Source: Pseudomonas sp. CCC3.1 (lineage in GTDB: Bacteria; Pseudomonadota; Gammaproteobacteria; Pseudomonadales; Pseudomonadaceae). Taken from it: a stretch of 64,000 nucleotides of DNA. Positions within the stretch are counted from its first letter, which is position 1. Each line of letters starts with the position of its first letter. The notes below the pieces were generated by a model. It saw nothing but the letters and a program-made list of their open reading frames with translations, made no database searches and had not been told where the DNA came from. Location of the stretch: the NCBI RefSeq assembly GCF_034347405.1, contig NZ_CP133778.1, positions 1,178,001 to 1,242,000 on the forward strand, read 5' to 3'. A program made the translations under genes and the position numbers. Shown here piece after piece: positions 18,786 through 27,326 of this stretch.

Positions 18786-18808
18786 TTATCCACAATTTGT
18801 GTGGATAA
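18786..18808. promoter_or_regulatory. Pair of perfect DnaA boxes in inverted orientation
   Basis: TTATCCACA at 18786-18794 and its exact reverse complement TGTGGATAA at 18800-18808 are separated by 5 bases; one further pair of bases on each side extends the arms to 10 bp. Both match the high-affinity DnaA box consensus. They lie in the 372-base stretch (18585-18956) upstream of the XRE-type regulator gene, which otherwise holds no gene I can support. Likely uses are DnaA control of that promoter or DnaA titration. Confidence 0.7.
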
Positions 18809-18956
18809 CATTTGCCGTTTTTCGGGTTATTCGCAGCCGCTCAGTCGGTGCAACCCGGCAAAGATCAAAAACCCCAGAGACCTTGGCTGCTGTTAGGATT
18901 AAGCTTCTAAGGAAAGTTCCGACTCGATCTGCATAAAAGTCTGACGGGGTTTAGCA

Positions 18957-19316
18957 ATGGATCTTCAAATTATCAAGCGTAATGGTGAACCCGAATACGC
19001 GGTTCTCTCATGGGACAGCTACCAGGCGCTCTTAAAGGCCGCAGGTTTAAATGATCCGGTAGCTGCGCTTACGGCAACACCCACGCCTGAACCTGAGCGA
19101 CAGCCGCCAGAGCCCGTGCAGGCATTGCCCGGGCTCGATCAGTTGCGCGGCTTGCGCGAGGACAAGGGATTGGCCCTGGAGGTGCTGGCGCGCACGGTAG
19201 GCATCAGCCCTTCGTACCTTGGAATGATCGAAACCGGTGAACGTCTGCCGGATCTTGCCATTCGCCGTAGCCTGGCTTGGGAGCTGGGTGTTGCGGGCTG
19301 GAGGGAAGCCTCATGA
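18957..19316 (+). CDS. XRE-type helix-turn-helix protein
   Basis: A 119-residue protein in two parts. The N-terminus (MDLQIIKRNGEPEYAVLSWDSYQALL) resembles the short domain that begins several antitoxin-like regulators. After a proline-rich linker, the C-terminal half (LRGLREDKGLALEVLARTVGISPSYLGMIETGERLP) is a clear Cro/CI-type helix-turn-helix. It overlaps the next gene by 4 bases (ATGA), so the two form an operon. The inverted DnaA boxes lie about 150 bases upstream. Target genes are unknown. Confidence 0.82.
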   Translation: MDLQIIKRNGEPEYAVLSWDSYQALLKAAGLNDPVAALTATPTPEPERQPPEPVQALPGLDQLRGLREDKGLALEVLARTVGISPSYLGMIETGERLPDLAIRRSLAWELGVAGWREAS

Positions 19317-19681
19317 ACGTGCGCATCAGTCGTCAACACTGGGATGGGTTATTGGCTGAGCTTAACCAGGCGCGACGACAGCGCCACTTGTTAACGTATC
19401 GCGCGCTGCTGGAGCGTTTGCAGTTGCCCAGTCCGGCCATGTTGACCCTGACGTCTGCACTGGAGCACTTGGCGGCGATGGATGCCAAAGCCGAGCAGCC
19501 CTTGCGCAGTTCGCTGGTGATCAGTCAGGGGGCCAGCCGTTTGCCGCGTACCGGCTTTTTTGAATGTGTCGAGCGCCTGGGACGTTTTTCCGGGCCGCCA
19601 GATGGCGTTGCGGCGGCATCGTGGCATGCCTCGGAAGTGGTTCGGGTGTTTGAACATGCCTACGAACACGAGGAAGCGTAA
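19313..19681 (+). CDS. Conserved-looking protein of unknown function, coupled to the XRE gene
   Basis: A 122-residue soluble protein that I do not recognise. It is rich in Leu and Arg, with a helical N-terminal half (WDGLLAELNQARRQRHLLTYRALLERL) and a C-terminal part ending in a cluster of Glu and His. The helix-rich start has the character of a small DNA- or protein-binding module, but no named domain is evident. The start overlaps the preceding stop (ATGA). It ends just before a strong terminator. The pairing with an XRE protein recalls toxin-antitoxin layout, but no toxin fold is visible. Confidence 0.7.
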   Translation: MNVRISRQHWDGLLAELNQARRQRHLLTYRALLERLQLPSPAMLTLTSALEHLAAMDAKAEQPLRSSLVISQGASRLPRTGFFECVERLGRFSGPPDGVAAASWHASEVVRVFEHAYEHEEA

Positions 19682-19701
19682 GTTCAGCGCTCAGTAAGGA
19701 C

Positions 19702-19740
19702 AAAAAAGGGCGGGCCGCATTAAGCGGTCCGCCCTTTTTT
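19702..19740. terminator. Bidirectional terminator between the regulator pair and prc
   Basis: AAAAAAGGGCGG (19702-19713) and CCGCCCTTTTTT (19729-19740) pair across a short interior with one mismatch and a 5-base loop. A-runs on one side and T-runs on the other allow use from both directions, which fits the converging genes. Confidence 0.9.
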
Positions 19741-19761
19741 ACATCTGCCAGATGACACTGC

Positions 19762-19794
19762 CTCGCGATCGTTCAACCCTCAAAAGATCGCGAG
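19762..19794. repeat. Degenerate remnant of the GATCGCGAG repeat
   Basis: CTCGCGATC (19762-19770) and GATCGCGAG (19786-19794) are the inner arms of the repeat found complete at 23026, 27241 and 32065. The outer GGAGCGAGCTTG arms are missing. It lies in a convergent intergenic space after a terminator. Confidence 0.6.
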
Positions 19795-19826
19795 CATGCT
19801 CACTCCTGGAGGAGAGAGGCGGTGCC

Positions 19827-21908
19827 TTACTTTTTGGCCACTTGCGAGTTGAGCTTGAGGTAGTCCAGCAGAATCCGCCCGGTTTCACTCAGGTAGGCGT
19901 CATCTTCCGGCTTGGTCTTTTCAGGCTCGACCGGCAGTGCATCTTCGTCTTCTTTCTTCATTTCCTTGAGCGGTGCTTCGCCTTTGGCCTGACGGCGGGC
20001 GTTTTCCATCACCAACTGCTTGGCATCGATGTCGGCGTGCTGGGCACGACGCTCTGCCTCGTTGAGGCTGACGGTCTTCTCGGCCATCAGTTTGTCGGCC
20101 AAGGCCAGCTTGTCGCGAATAAAGATGAACTCGGCATCTTTAGCCACACGTGCATCGTGCTCAGCCTTGAGTTGCGCCAGGAACGGCTTGAACGGGTCTG
20201 CCGCAGGCTTGATCGCAGGACGAATGGTGTCCCACGGCATGGCCTCTGGCAGCGCGCTTTCACCGATTTCCTTGGTGTCGATGATCGACGGGAACGCGAC
20301 GTCAGGCAGTACGCCCTGATGCTGGGTGCTCTGGCCGGACACCCGATAGAACTTGGCCAGTGTCAGTTTCAGCTCGCCGTGGTTCAGTGGCTGGATGGTT
20401 TGCACCGTCCCTTTGCCGAACGTCTGGCCGCCAATGATCAGCGCACGGTGGTAGTCCTGCATGGCCCCGGCAAAAATCTCCGACGCTGACGCCGACAAAC
20501 GGTTGACCAGCAACGCCATCGGGCCTTTGTAGAACGCGCCCGGGTTTTCGTCTTCGAGTACGTCGACTTTGCCGTCAGCGTTACGCACCAGCACCGTTGG
20601 ACCCTTGTCGATAAACAGACTGGTCAGCTCGGTCGCTTCCTGCAACGAACCACCGCCGTTGTTGCGCAGGTCGATAATCACGCCATCGACTTTTTCTTTC
20701 TGCAACTCGGTCAGCAGCTTTTTAACGTCGCGGGTGGTGCTCTTGTAGTTCGGGTCGCCAGCGCGGAACGCTTTGAAGTCCAGGTAGAACGCCGGGATTT
20801 CAATCACGCCCAGTTTGTAGTCCTTGCCATCTTGCTTGAGGTTCAGGATCGATTTTTTCGCCGCCTGTTCTTCAAGCTTCACCGCTTCACGGGTGATGGA
20901 CACAATTTTGCTGGTCTGGTCGTTAGGCGCGTTGCTCGCCGGAATCACTTCCAGGCGCACCACAGAGCCTTTAGGGCCACGAATCAGCTTGACCACTTCG
21001 TCCAGGCGCCAGCCGATCACGTCGACCATTTCTTTGTCGCCCTGGGCAACGCCGATGATCTTGTCAGCCGGAGCGACCTGCTTGGTTTTGTCGGCCGGGC
21101 CTGCTGGCACCAGACGCACAACCTTCACTTGGTCGTTATCGCTCTGCAACACGGCGCCAATGCCTTCCAGCGACAGGCTCATGTTGATGTCGAAGTTTTC
21201 CGCGTTATCTGGCGACAGATAGTTGGTGTGCGGATCGTAAGACATGGCGAAGGTGTTGATATACGCCTGGAAGATGTCTTCGCTGCGGGTCTGCTCCAGG
21301 CGCGCCAATTGGTTCTTGTAGCGCTTGGTCAGCAGTTCCTGAATTTTCGAAGGCTCTTTGCCAGCGATTTTCAGACGCAGGACTTCGTCCTTGATGCGTT
21401 TGCGCCACAGGTCATTGAGTTCGGCTTCTGTCTTGAGCCACGGCGCGTCCTTGCGATCGATCTGCAAGGTTTCCTTGGCCGTGAAGTCGAACGAATCAAC
21501 GCCTTTGTTCAACTCGGCAAGTGCGAAGTCCAGGCGCGCTTTCACGCGGTCCAGGTAGCGCTTGTACATGGTAAAGCCGGGATTGAGATCGCCGCTCTTG
21601 AGGAAATCGTCAAACTGGAATTTCCATTTGTCGAATTCGGCGATGTCACTGGCCAGAAAGTAGCTGCGCGAGGGGTCGAGCAGCTTCAGGTAGCTGTCAT
21701 AGATGATCGCGGAGCGCGCATCATCCAGTGGCGGCTTGCTGTAATGATGGCGTTTGAGCAGCTCAACGACGTTAAGACTGGCAATTACCTCATCACGATC
21801 TGGCTGAAGGTTATCCCAACTGTTAGCGGCGAACGTAGTGGCCGAGAACGGCAAAACGCCTAAGCCAATGAAGAGGGCAAGTGCGGTGCTAGGGAATAAA
21901 TGCTTCAT
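19827..21908 (-). CDS. prc: Tail-specific (C-terminal processing) protease Prc
   Basis: A 693-residue periplasmic S41 serine protease that degrades proteins with exposed hydrophobic C-termini and regulates envelope-stress and alginate control in pseudomonads (AlgO). The signal peptide starts at MKHLFPSTAL. A PDZ domain (LEGIGAVLQ..DQVKVVRLVPAGPADKT) lies in the middle. The catalytic Ser is in NRLSASASE (about residue 476) and the Lys in TFGKGTVQ (about 501), forming the Ser-Lys dyad. The C-terminal domain is rich in Lys and Glu. An in-frame upstream ATG at 21941 exists; 21908 is preferred because it places the signal peptide at the very N-terminus. Confidence 0.95.
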   Translation of the reverse strand: MKHLFPSTALALFIGLGVLPFSATTFAANSWDNLQPDRDEVIASLNVVELLKRHHYSKPPLDDARSAIIYDSYLKLLDPSRSYFLASDIAEFDKWKFQFDDFLKSGDLNPGFTMYKRYLDRVKARLDFALAELNKGVDSFDFTAKETLQIDRKDAPWLKTEAELNDLWRKRIKDEVLRLKIAGKEPSKIQELLTKRYKNQLARLEQTRSEDIFQAYINTFAMSYDPHTNYLSPDNAENFDINMSLSLEGIGAVLQSDNDQVKVVRLVPAGPADKTKQVAPADKIIGVAQGDKEMVDVIGWRLDEVVKLIRGPKGSVVRLEVIPASNAPNDQTSKIVSITREAVKLEEQAAKKSILNLKQDGKDYKLGVIEIPAFYLDFKAFRAGDPNYKSTTRDVKKLLTELQKEKVDGVIIDLRNNGGGSLQEATELTSLFIDKGPTVLVRNADGKVDVLEDENPGAFYKGPMALLVNRLSASASEIFAGAMQDYHRALIIGGQTFGKGTVQTIQPLNHGELKLTLAKFYRVSGQSTQHQGVLPDVAFPSIIDTKEIGESALPEAMPWDTIRPAIKPAADPFKPFLAQLKAEHDARVAKDAEFIFIRDKLALADKLMAEKTVSLNEAERRAQHADIDAKQLVMENARRQAKGEAPLKEMKKEDEDALPVEPEKTKPEDDAYLSETGRILLDYLKLNSQVAKK

Positions 21909-22047
21909 GCTGATTCGACGCGGGGGCAATTGATAACGCATATTAGGCCGTCTTTGAAGTCGCCGGTTCCGTGAAGGACCGGCCGCATAATGCAAGAAGC
22001 CCGATGCAACAGCACCGGGCTCAGTCCAGACTCACTATGGAGGCACT

Positions 22048-23010
22048 GTGAAAGCATTGCAAGGCGTTGAAGGGCAAGTGACATGGGTTGAAGAGCCAAG
22101 CCCAAGCTGCGATGTAGGGCAAATTCGGATTCGTGTGGCAGCTGCGGGGTTGAATCGCGCCGATCTGCTGCAAAGTGCGGGCTTGTATCCGCCACCGCCG
22201 GGCGCCAGCAAAATGCTGGGGCTGGAGTGTTCAGGGGTGATCAGTGAAGTCGGTCCGGGCTCTTCCTGGCAGGTCGGCGACCGCGTGTGCGCGCTGTTAG
22301 CGGGCGGCGGTATGGCCGAAGAGGTGGTCGTGGATGCGCGTCACGCCTTGCCGGTGCCTGAAGGTTTGTCGCTGATTGAAGCGGCGGCATTACCCGAGGT
22401 GTACAGCACGGCATGGTTAAACCTGTTTCAACTGGCTGCGTTAAAGCCGGGCGAAAAAGTGTTGTTGCACGCTGGAGCGAGTGGAGTTGGTTCAGCGGCC
22501 ATTCAGCTGTGCAAGGCGTTTGGCAGCCCGTGTTGGGTGACGGTAGGGTCGGCAGAGCGTTTGGCGTATTGCGAGGCGTTGGGTGCACAGGGTGGAGCTG
22601 TGCGTGGCGAGGGGCTGGACAGCCTCAAGGCGCTGGGGCCGTTTGACGTAGTGCTGGACCCGGTGGGCGCCAATTATGTGGAGTCCAACCTCAAATTGCT
22701 GGCGCTGGATGGGCGCTGGGTCTTGATTGGCTTGATGGGTGGGCGCAAAGCCGAGCTGGATCTGGCGTTGGTGCTGGGCAAGCGAATCCAGTTGCTGGGT
22801 TCGACCTTGCGCAGCCGCGATGACCAGTTCAAGGCAGATTTGTTGAGTGATCTGGGTCAGCAGGTCTGGCCGTTGTTCAACGAAGGCCGTTTAAGCCCGC
22901 AGTTGGCCAAGACCTTCCCGATTGCAGAGGCGCAAGCGGCGTTTGACGAACTGGCTGGCAATCAAGTGTCGGGCAAGCTGGTGTTGGTGATCGACGCGAG
23001 TCTGGTTTAA
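22048..23010 (+). CDS. NAD(P)H quinone oxidoreductase, zinc-free MDR family (PIG3-like)
   Basis: A 320-residue medium-chain dehydrogenase/reductase without the catalytic zinc ligands. The N-terminal GroES-like domain contains GLNRADLLQSAGLYPPPPGASKMLGLECSGV, very typical of the PIG3/quinone oxidoreductase branch. The Rossmann domain has LLHAGASGVGSAAIQL for NADPH binding. It begins with GTG. It is divergent from prc and ends at a REP-type repeat. The family reduces quinones; the physiological substrate is open. Confidence 0.9.
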   Translation: MKALQGVEGQVTWVEEPSPSCDVGQIRIRVAAAGLNRADLLQSAGLYPPPPGASKMLGLECSGVISEVGPGSSWQVGDRVCALLAGGGMAEEVVVDARHALPVPEGLSLIEAAALPEVYSTAWLNLFQLAALKPGEKVLLHAGASGVGSAAIQLCKAFGSPCWVTVGSAERLAYCEALGAQGGAVRGEGLDSLKALGPFDVVLDPVGANYVESNLKLLALDGRWVLIGLMGGRKAELDLALVLGKRIQLLGSTLRSRDDQFKADLLSDLGQQVWPLFNEGRLSPQLAKTFPIAEAQAAFDELAGNQVSGKLVLVIDASLV

Positions 23011-23025
23011 GTCACCCATAACGGT

Positions 23026-23090
23026 GTAGGAGCGAGCTTGTCTCGCGATCTTTTGATCTTTAAAAGATCGCGAGGCAAGCTCGCTCCTAC
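23026..23090. repeat. REP-type inverted repeat, GATCGCGAG family
   Basis: Arms of 29 bp (23026-23054 and 23062-23090) with one mismatch around a 7-base loop. The arm begins GTAGGAGCGAGCTTG and ends in GCGATCTTTT. It lies between two converging genes and can fold into a long hairpin in RNA from both sides. Confidence 0.92.
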
Positions 23091-23099
23091 TAGCCTGTT

Positions 23100-23753
23100 T
23101 TACTTCCAGTGATGAATTGGCCACCCGGCCTTTTCAGCGTGTTCACGTAACACTGGGTCCGGATTGACCACGTGTGGGTAATCCACTTTGAGCAGCAACG
23201 GCAAGTCGTTGCGAGAGTCGGAGTAAAAAATCGCGCCTTCGAGGTTTTCTTCTTGCTCGTCCATCCACTCCAGCAGGCGGATGATTTTGCCTTCGCGGTA
23301 GGTCAGGGTTCCGACGGTTTTGCCCGTGTAAAAACCATGGGCCACATCCAGCTCAATGCCCAGCACTTCATCAATGCCCAGACGCTCGGCAATCGGTTTG
23401 ACCAAATGCACGCCCGACGCCGAAATAACCAGAATGCGATCGCCTGCCTTGCGGTGCGCAGCGATGGTTTTGGTCGCATCACTGAAAATGATCGGCTCGA
23501 TGAAGTCCTCAACCCATGGGCCGACCAAATGCTCGACTTCTTCAGGCGTGCGGCCCACCAAGGGCTCCAGGCTGAAGGCCATGTAGTCTTCCATCTTCAA
23601 CTGGCCTTGACTGTAGGCGAGCATCAGCTCGTCGTTACGCTGCATGAACGACTCGGGGTCGACCCAGCCCAAGCGGCCCATTTGCTCGCTCCACAGGGTG
23701 GCGCAGTCGCCGTGGATCAAGGTTTCATCCAGATCAAAAATTGCCAGGGCCAT
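23100..23753 (-). CDS. HAD-superfamily subfamily IB phosphatase
   Basis: A 217-residue hydrolase with the HAD nucleophile motif FDLDETLIHGD (Asp8 and Asp10 by position), the motif II Ser in VISASG and the acidic motif III around FYSDSRNDLPLL. Subfamily IB includes phosphoserine and phosphorylcholine-type phosphatases. It follows the ABC ATPase gene on the same strand after 34 bases, so it probably belongs to the importer operon and dephosphorylates the imported or processed compound. This role is inferred from position. Confidence 0.88.
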   Translation of the reverse strand: MALAIFDLDETLIHGDCATLWSEQMGRLGWVDPESFMQRNDELMLAYSQGQLKMEDYMAFSLEPLVGRTPEEVEHLVGPWVEDFIEPIIFSDATKTIAAHRKAGDRILVISASGVHLVKPIAERLGIDEVLGIELDVAHGFYTGKTVGTLTYREGKIIRLLEWMDEQEENLEGAIFYSDSRNDLPLLLKVDYPHVVNPDPVLREHAEKAGWPIHHWK

Positions 23754-23787
23754 CAGTACAACTCCCTCTTCATCGTGCTCAAAAGCA

Positions 23788-24777
23788 TCAGGCTACCTCA
23801 CATAAGGTGCTGCTATCGATGGACAACGCCACGCGCTGGCCATCCGGGTACAGATCGGCCGGTGAGCGGTTAAGCACATCGACGACCAGTTCCACGCCCC
23901 GTACTTCTACCCGATAGCGGATCACATTGCCCAGCAGACTATGGTTGCGGATCAACGTGTCGGGTTCGCCACTCAGGCTCAAGCCCAGGGTTTCCGGGCG
24001 TATCGCGATGCGGCTGGTGACCGGACGCTGCAACAGGCGGCTGGCCGTTTCGGCGTCCAGCAGGTTGTAGTTGCCGATAAAACCGGCCGCGAACACATCC
24101 ACCGGTGAGGCGTAGAGGTTCTCGGCGTTACCGCTTTGTACGATTCGTCCTTTGTTCATGAGGAAGATGCGGTCGCTCATGGTCAGCGCTTCTTCTTGGT
24201 CGTGGGTGACGAAAATCGTCGTCAGCCCCAGTTCGCGCTGTATCTGACGAATCTGTTCGCGCAAGTGTTTGCGGATTCGTGCATCCAGTGCTGACAGCGG
24301 TTCATCCAGCAACAGCAAGCGCGGGCGCGTTACCAGCGAGCGAGCCAGCGCGACACGTTGGCATTGGCCACCGGAGAGCTGGTGCGGGTAGCGTTTGGCA
24401 AAGTCATTGAGCTCCACCAGTTGCAGCACCTCGGTCACGCGCTTTTGGCTGTCGTCAGCCTTGACCTTTTGCATGCGCAGGCCGAAGGCCACGTTCTGCT
24501 CGACGGTCATGTTGGGGAACAGCGCGTAGCTCTGGAACACCATGCCAATCCCGCGTTTCTGCGGGTTGAGCGGGACGATGTCCTGACCATCGAGCAGGAT
24601 TTTTCCTTCATCTACCGGCGTCAGCCCGGCGATGCAGCGCAGCAATGTGGACTTGCCGCAGCCGGACGGGCCGAGCAGGGTCACGAACTCGCCCTTGCTG
24701 ATGGTGAAGTTGATGTCGCTGAACACCGGGGTGCCGGAGTAGGTTTTTTGCAGATGTTCGACGCTGACGAAGCTCAT
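23788..24777 (-). CDS. ABC importer ATPase (PotA/FbpC-like)
   Basis: A 329-residue ATPase with a C-terminal TOBE-like domain. Walker A is GPSGCGKST (36-44), Walker B LLLLDEP, and the switch His is in VTHDQEEAL. The signature reads LSGGQCQRVALARSL, with Cys where Gln is normal in this group; the change should be tolerated. The ATG at 24777 overlaps the stop of the permease gene (ATGA). The family serves polyamine, iron and phosphonate importers. Confidence 0.93.
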   Translation of the reverse strand: MSFVSVEHLQKTYSGTPVFSDINFTISKGEFVTLLGPSGCGKSTLLRCIAGLTPVDEGKILLDGQDIVPLNPQKRGIGMVFQSYALFPNMTVEQNVAFGLRMQKVKADDSQKRVTEVLQLVELNDFAKRYPHQLSGGQCQRVALARSLVTRPRLLLLDEPLSALDARIRKHLREQIRQIQRELGLTTIFVTHDQEEALTMSDRIFLMNKGRIVQSGNAENLYASPVDVFAAGFIGNYNLLDAETASRLLQRPVTSRIAIRPETLGLSLSGEPDTLIRNHSLLGNVIRYRVEVRGVELVVDVLNRSPADLYPDGQRVALSIDSSTLCEVA

Positions 24778-25574
24778 TGGCTTTTGTCCTTGTTCAGGAA
24801 GGTGGCAACCCAAGTCAGCACCAGTACAAAGAGGAAGTACGAAATCACCAGCGCGCTGGTGAAATGGCCGCTGCTGTTACGCATGTTGTTGAGGAACACC
24901 TGCAAGGTTTCGTAGCGCGTGCCGACCAGAATGTTGGCAAATACGAACTCGCCAAACAGGAACGAGAACGACAGCAGCAATGCCACCAGCATGCCTTTGC
25001 GCAAGTTCGGCAACACCACCAGGAACGCTGCCTGCCAGGTGCTGGCGCCGAGCAGTTGGGCGGCGTCCATCAGGTCGTGCAGGTTGATGGCTTGCAGGTT
25101 GTTGGTGATGGCCCGGTACATGAACGGCAGCGCCACGGTGAAGTAGCAGCCGATCAGAATCCAGGGCGTGCCGACCATGGCCATTGGCCCCGAGCCATAC
25201 AGTTGCAGCAGGCCGACCGACGACACCACGGGCGGCACGGCAAACGGCAGCAGAATCAGGATGTTCATCAGCACGTCGAGTTTGGGGAAGTGGTAATGCA
25301 CCACGAACAACAACGGCAAAATCAGCACCATTGACAGCACCAGCGCCCCGACGCAAATCAGCAACGAATGCCCGAATGCGGTCAAAAAGCGCGGGTCGCT
25401 CCACAGTTGGGTGTACCACTTGAAGGTAAAGCCACTGGGCAAAACAGTTGCTGACCAGCTGCTGGCAATCGAATACACAAAGGTGCCCAGCAGCGGCAAC
25501 AGCAAAATGATGAACAGCAGGTAGACCACGCTGCGGTGGTAAATGCTGGCAGTTCCGGTTTCAGCGCGCGACAT
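24774..25574 (-). CDS. ABC importer permease (PotC-like)
   Basis: A 266-residue permease with about six membrane helices and an EAA-type loop (DLMDAAQLLGASTWQAAFLVVLPNL). It overlaps the upstream permease gene by 14 bases and the downstream ATPase gene by 4. It forms the transmembrane pore with the PotB-like partner. Confidence 0.92.
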   Translation of the reverse strand: MSRAETGTASIYHRSVVYLLFIILLLPLLGTFVYSIASSWSATVLPSGFTFKWYTQLWSDPRFLTAFGHSLLICVGALVLSMVLILPLLFVVHYHFPKLDVLMNILILLPFAVPPVVSSVGLLQLYGSGPMAMVGTPWILIGCYFTVALPFMYRAITNNLQAINLHDLMDAAQLLGASTWQAAFLVVLPNLRKGMLVALLLSFSFLFGEFVFANILVGTRYETLQVFLNNMRNSSGHFTSALVISYFLFVLVLTWVATFLNKDKSQ

Positions 25575-26397
25575 GGTAGCTCCTCTTTAACAGCCACTGA
25601 TGCACCAGCGTCACCAAGGTCATCAACCCCACCAGAATCACTGCCAGCGCACTGGCCATGTTCGGATCCAGGCTGATATCGCCTGACACCATCGCGGCGA
25701 TGCGAATCGGCAGCACGTTGAAGTTGCCGGTGGTCAGGGCGTACACCGTGGCGTAGGCACCCAAGGCGTTGGCCAGCAGAATCACAAAGGTGCCGAGCAA
25801 GGCCGGTGTCAGGACGGGCAGCCCGATAAAGCGCCAGAATTGCCAACTGCTGGCGCCCAGCAAGGAGGCCGACTCGCGCCAGTCTTCACGCAAGGCATCG
25901 AAGGCCGGGTAGAGCAGCAACACCCCCAGTGGAATCTGGAAGTAGGTGTACAAAATGATCAGGCCGGTTTTCGAGTAGAGGTTGAAATCTTCGATGATTC
26001 CCGCCTGTTTGAGCATGATCGTGATGCTACCGTTAAAGCCCAGCAGAATGATGAAGGCAAACGCCAGCGGCACGCCGGAGAAGTTGCTGGTCATGTTGGC
26101 GAAGGCATTCACGAAATTGCGCAGGCGCGAATCGACTTTGTGCAGTGAGTAACTGCCGAGTATGGCAATCACAATCCCGAATAGGCTGGACCAGAAACTG
26201 ATTTCCAGACTGTGCTGGATCGCCTGCAAATAAAATTTGGAAGCGAAAATCTTGTTGAAATTGTCCAGACCCCAGCCGGTTTCTTCCGATTGCAGGCTAT
26301 GAATCATCACCCACACCAGCGGGGCGATCTGGAACACGATGAAAACGACGGCGAAGGGCACCAGGCACAGCAAGCCCAGCCATTTACCTCGGGTCAT
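25561..26397 (-). CDS. ABC importer permease (PotB-like)
   Basis: A 278-residue permease starting at MTRGKWLGLLCLVPFAVVFI, with an EAA-type loop (DWRESASLLGASSWQFWRFIGLPVL). The ATG at 26397 overlaps the stop of the phosphodiesterase gene (ATGA), which decides the start over a longer in-frame extension. Tight overlaps through four genes indicate one polycistronic message. Confidence 0.92.
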   Translation of the reverse strand: MTRGKWLGLLCLVPFAVVFIVFQIAPLVWVMIHSLQSEETGWGLDNFNKIFASKFYLQAIQHSLEISFWSSLFGIVIAILGSYSLHKVDSRLRNFVNAFANMTSNFSGVPLAFAFIILLGFNGSITIMLKQAGIIEDFNLYSKTGLIILYTYFQIPLGVLLLYPAFDALREDWRESASLLGASSWQFWRFIGLPVLTPALLGTFVILLANALGAYATVYALTTGNFNVLPIRIAAMVSGDISLDPNMASALAVILVGLMTLVTLVHQWLLKRSYHVAR

Positions 26398-27209
26398 GGC
26401 ACGGGCCTCAGTAAGTCTTGGCAAAACGGTTTGTCGTGGGCAACGCCCAGCAACTGGCAAATCGTGCCGCACAGTTCGGTTTGTTCGGGGGTGGCATGCG
26501 GGTTGAGGCTGAACGCTTCGCCCAGCACAAACAGCGGCACTTCGCGTTCTTCGGGTAACAGGCCATTGTGCGAGCGGTCGTTGTTCATGCCGTGATCAGC
26601 GGTGACCAACACCTGGTAGCCCGCATCGAGCCAGCCTTGCAGGTAGTCGGCCAGGATAATGTCGGCCGAGCGTGCGCTGTTGCGGTATTGCGGGGTGTCG
26701 AGGCCGTGCTTGTGCCCGGCGTCGTCGATGTTCATCGGATGCACCACTAAAAAGTCCGGCGCATGGCGCACGCGCAGGCTTTCGGCATCGGCAAACAAAT
26801 GGGAATCGGGGTAGTGATCGTTCCAGTAAAAGTGCCCGTGCTGGATGGGCAGGTCACTGTTATCGGTGTGGCGGTCGCGGGCGGCGACAAACGGAGAGCG
26901 GTTATACAGTTCGCTGACCCAGTGATAGGCCGCGGCTGCGGTGCTCAAACCTGCCTCGCGGGCGTAATGGAACACGCTGCGTTGGTTGGACAGTCGCGAC
27001 ACATTGTTATGCACAATGCCGCTTTCAATCGGCGGTACACCCGTGAGGATGCACTCATAAAGGGGGCGCGACAGCGCCGGTAACTCACAGGTGAGTGTGT
27101 AAAGTGCTGCGCGTCCTGCGCCGACATACGCCTGCAAATGCCCCATGGCATGGCGGGCAACGTCGTAGTTGAGTCCGTCGAGTACCACCAAAATAACCTT
27201 GTGTTTCAT
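26394..27209 (-). CDS. Alkaline-phosphatase-superfamily phosphodiesterase/pyrophosphatase
   Basis: A 271-residue enzyme of the type I phosphodiesterase/nucleotide pyrophosphatase group. Metal-binding and nucleophile motifs are visible: VVLDGLNYD at the N-terminus, TGVPPIESGI around the likely nucleophile Thr, DDAGHKHGLD, and TADHGMNNDRSHNG. The start MKHKVILVVLDG at 27209 is chosen; longer in-frame starts run into the repeat at 27241. No signal peptide is seen, so it acts in the cytoplasm. A hydrolase inside an importer operon suggests that the imported compound is a phosphodiester or phosphonate-type metabolite. Confidence 0.85.
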   Translation of the reverse strand: MKHKVILVVLDGLNYDVARHAMGHLQAYVGAGRAALYTLTCELPALSRPLYECILTGVPPIESGIVHNNVSRLSNQRSVFHYAREAGLSTAAAAYHWVSELYNRSPFVAARDRHTDNSDLPIQHGHFYWNDHYPDSHLFADAESLRVRHAPDFLVVHPMNIDDAGHKHGLDTPQYRNSARSADIILADYLQGWLDAGYQVLVTADHGMNNDRSHNGLLPEEREVPLFVLGEAFSLNPHATPEQTELCGTICQLLGVAHDKPFCQDLLRPVP

Positions 27210-27240
27210 GTACTGCGACTCCGCAGGTAAAGCACAGAAA

Positions 27241-27310
27241 CTGTGGGAGCGAGCTCGTCTCGCGATCTTTTGAACGATCAAAAGATCGCGAGACGAGCTC
27301 GCTCCCACAG
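27241..27310. repeat. REP-type inverted repeat, GATCGCGAG family, perfect 33-bp arms
   Basis: Arms 27241-27273 and 27278-27310 are exact reverse complements around 4 bases. Each arm starts CTGTGGGAGCGAGCTCGTCT. Unlike the other copies it lies inside an operon, between the substrate-binding protein gene and the phosphodiesterase gene, where it could attenuate or stabilise the message so that the binding protein is made in excess. Confidence 0.92.
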
Positions 27311-27326
27311 GGGGAGGTACAGTCCT

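Noticed and set aside
18551..18808. 85-codon plus-strand frame after the FKBP gene
   Set aside because: It starts inside the terminator region, covers the DnaA boxes and has no ribosome-binding site or recognisable sequence.
18786..18808. Chromosomal replication origin
   Set aside because: Only two DnaA boxes, no AT-rich unwinding region beside them, and none of dnaA, dnaN, rpmH or gidA nearby.
20832..21863. 343-codon plus-strand frame
   Set aside because: It is antisense to prc, whose catalytic motifs are intact; no domain is recognisable.
27210..27308. Longer N-terminus of the phosphodiesterase starting inside the repeat
   Set aside because: The extra 33 residues are a translation of the REP arm; the conserved sequence starts at MKHKVILVVLDG.
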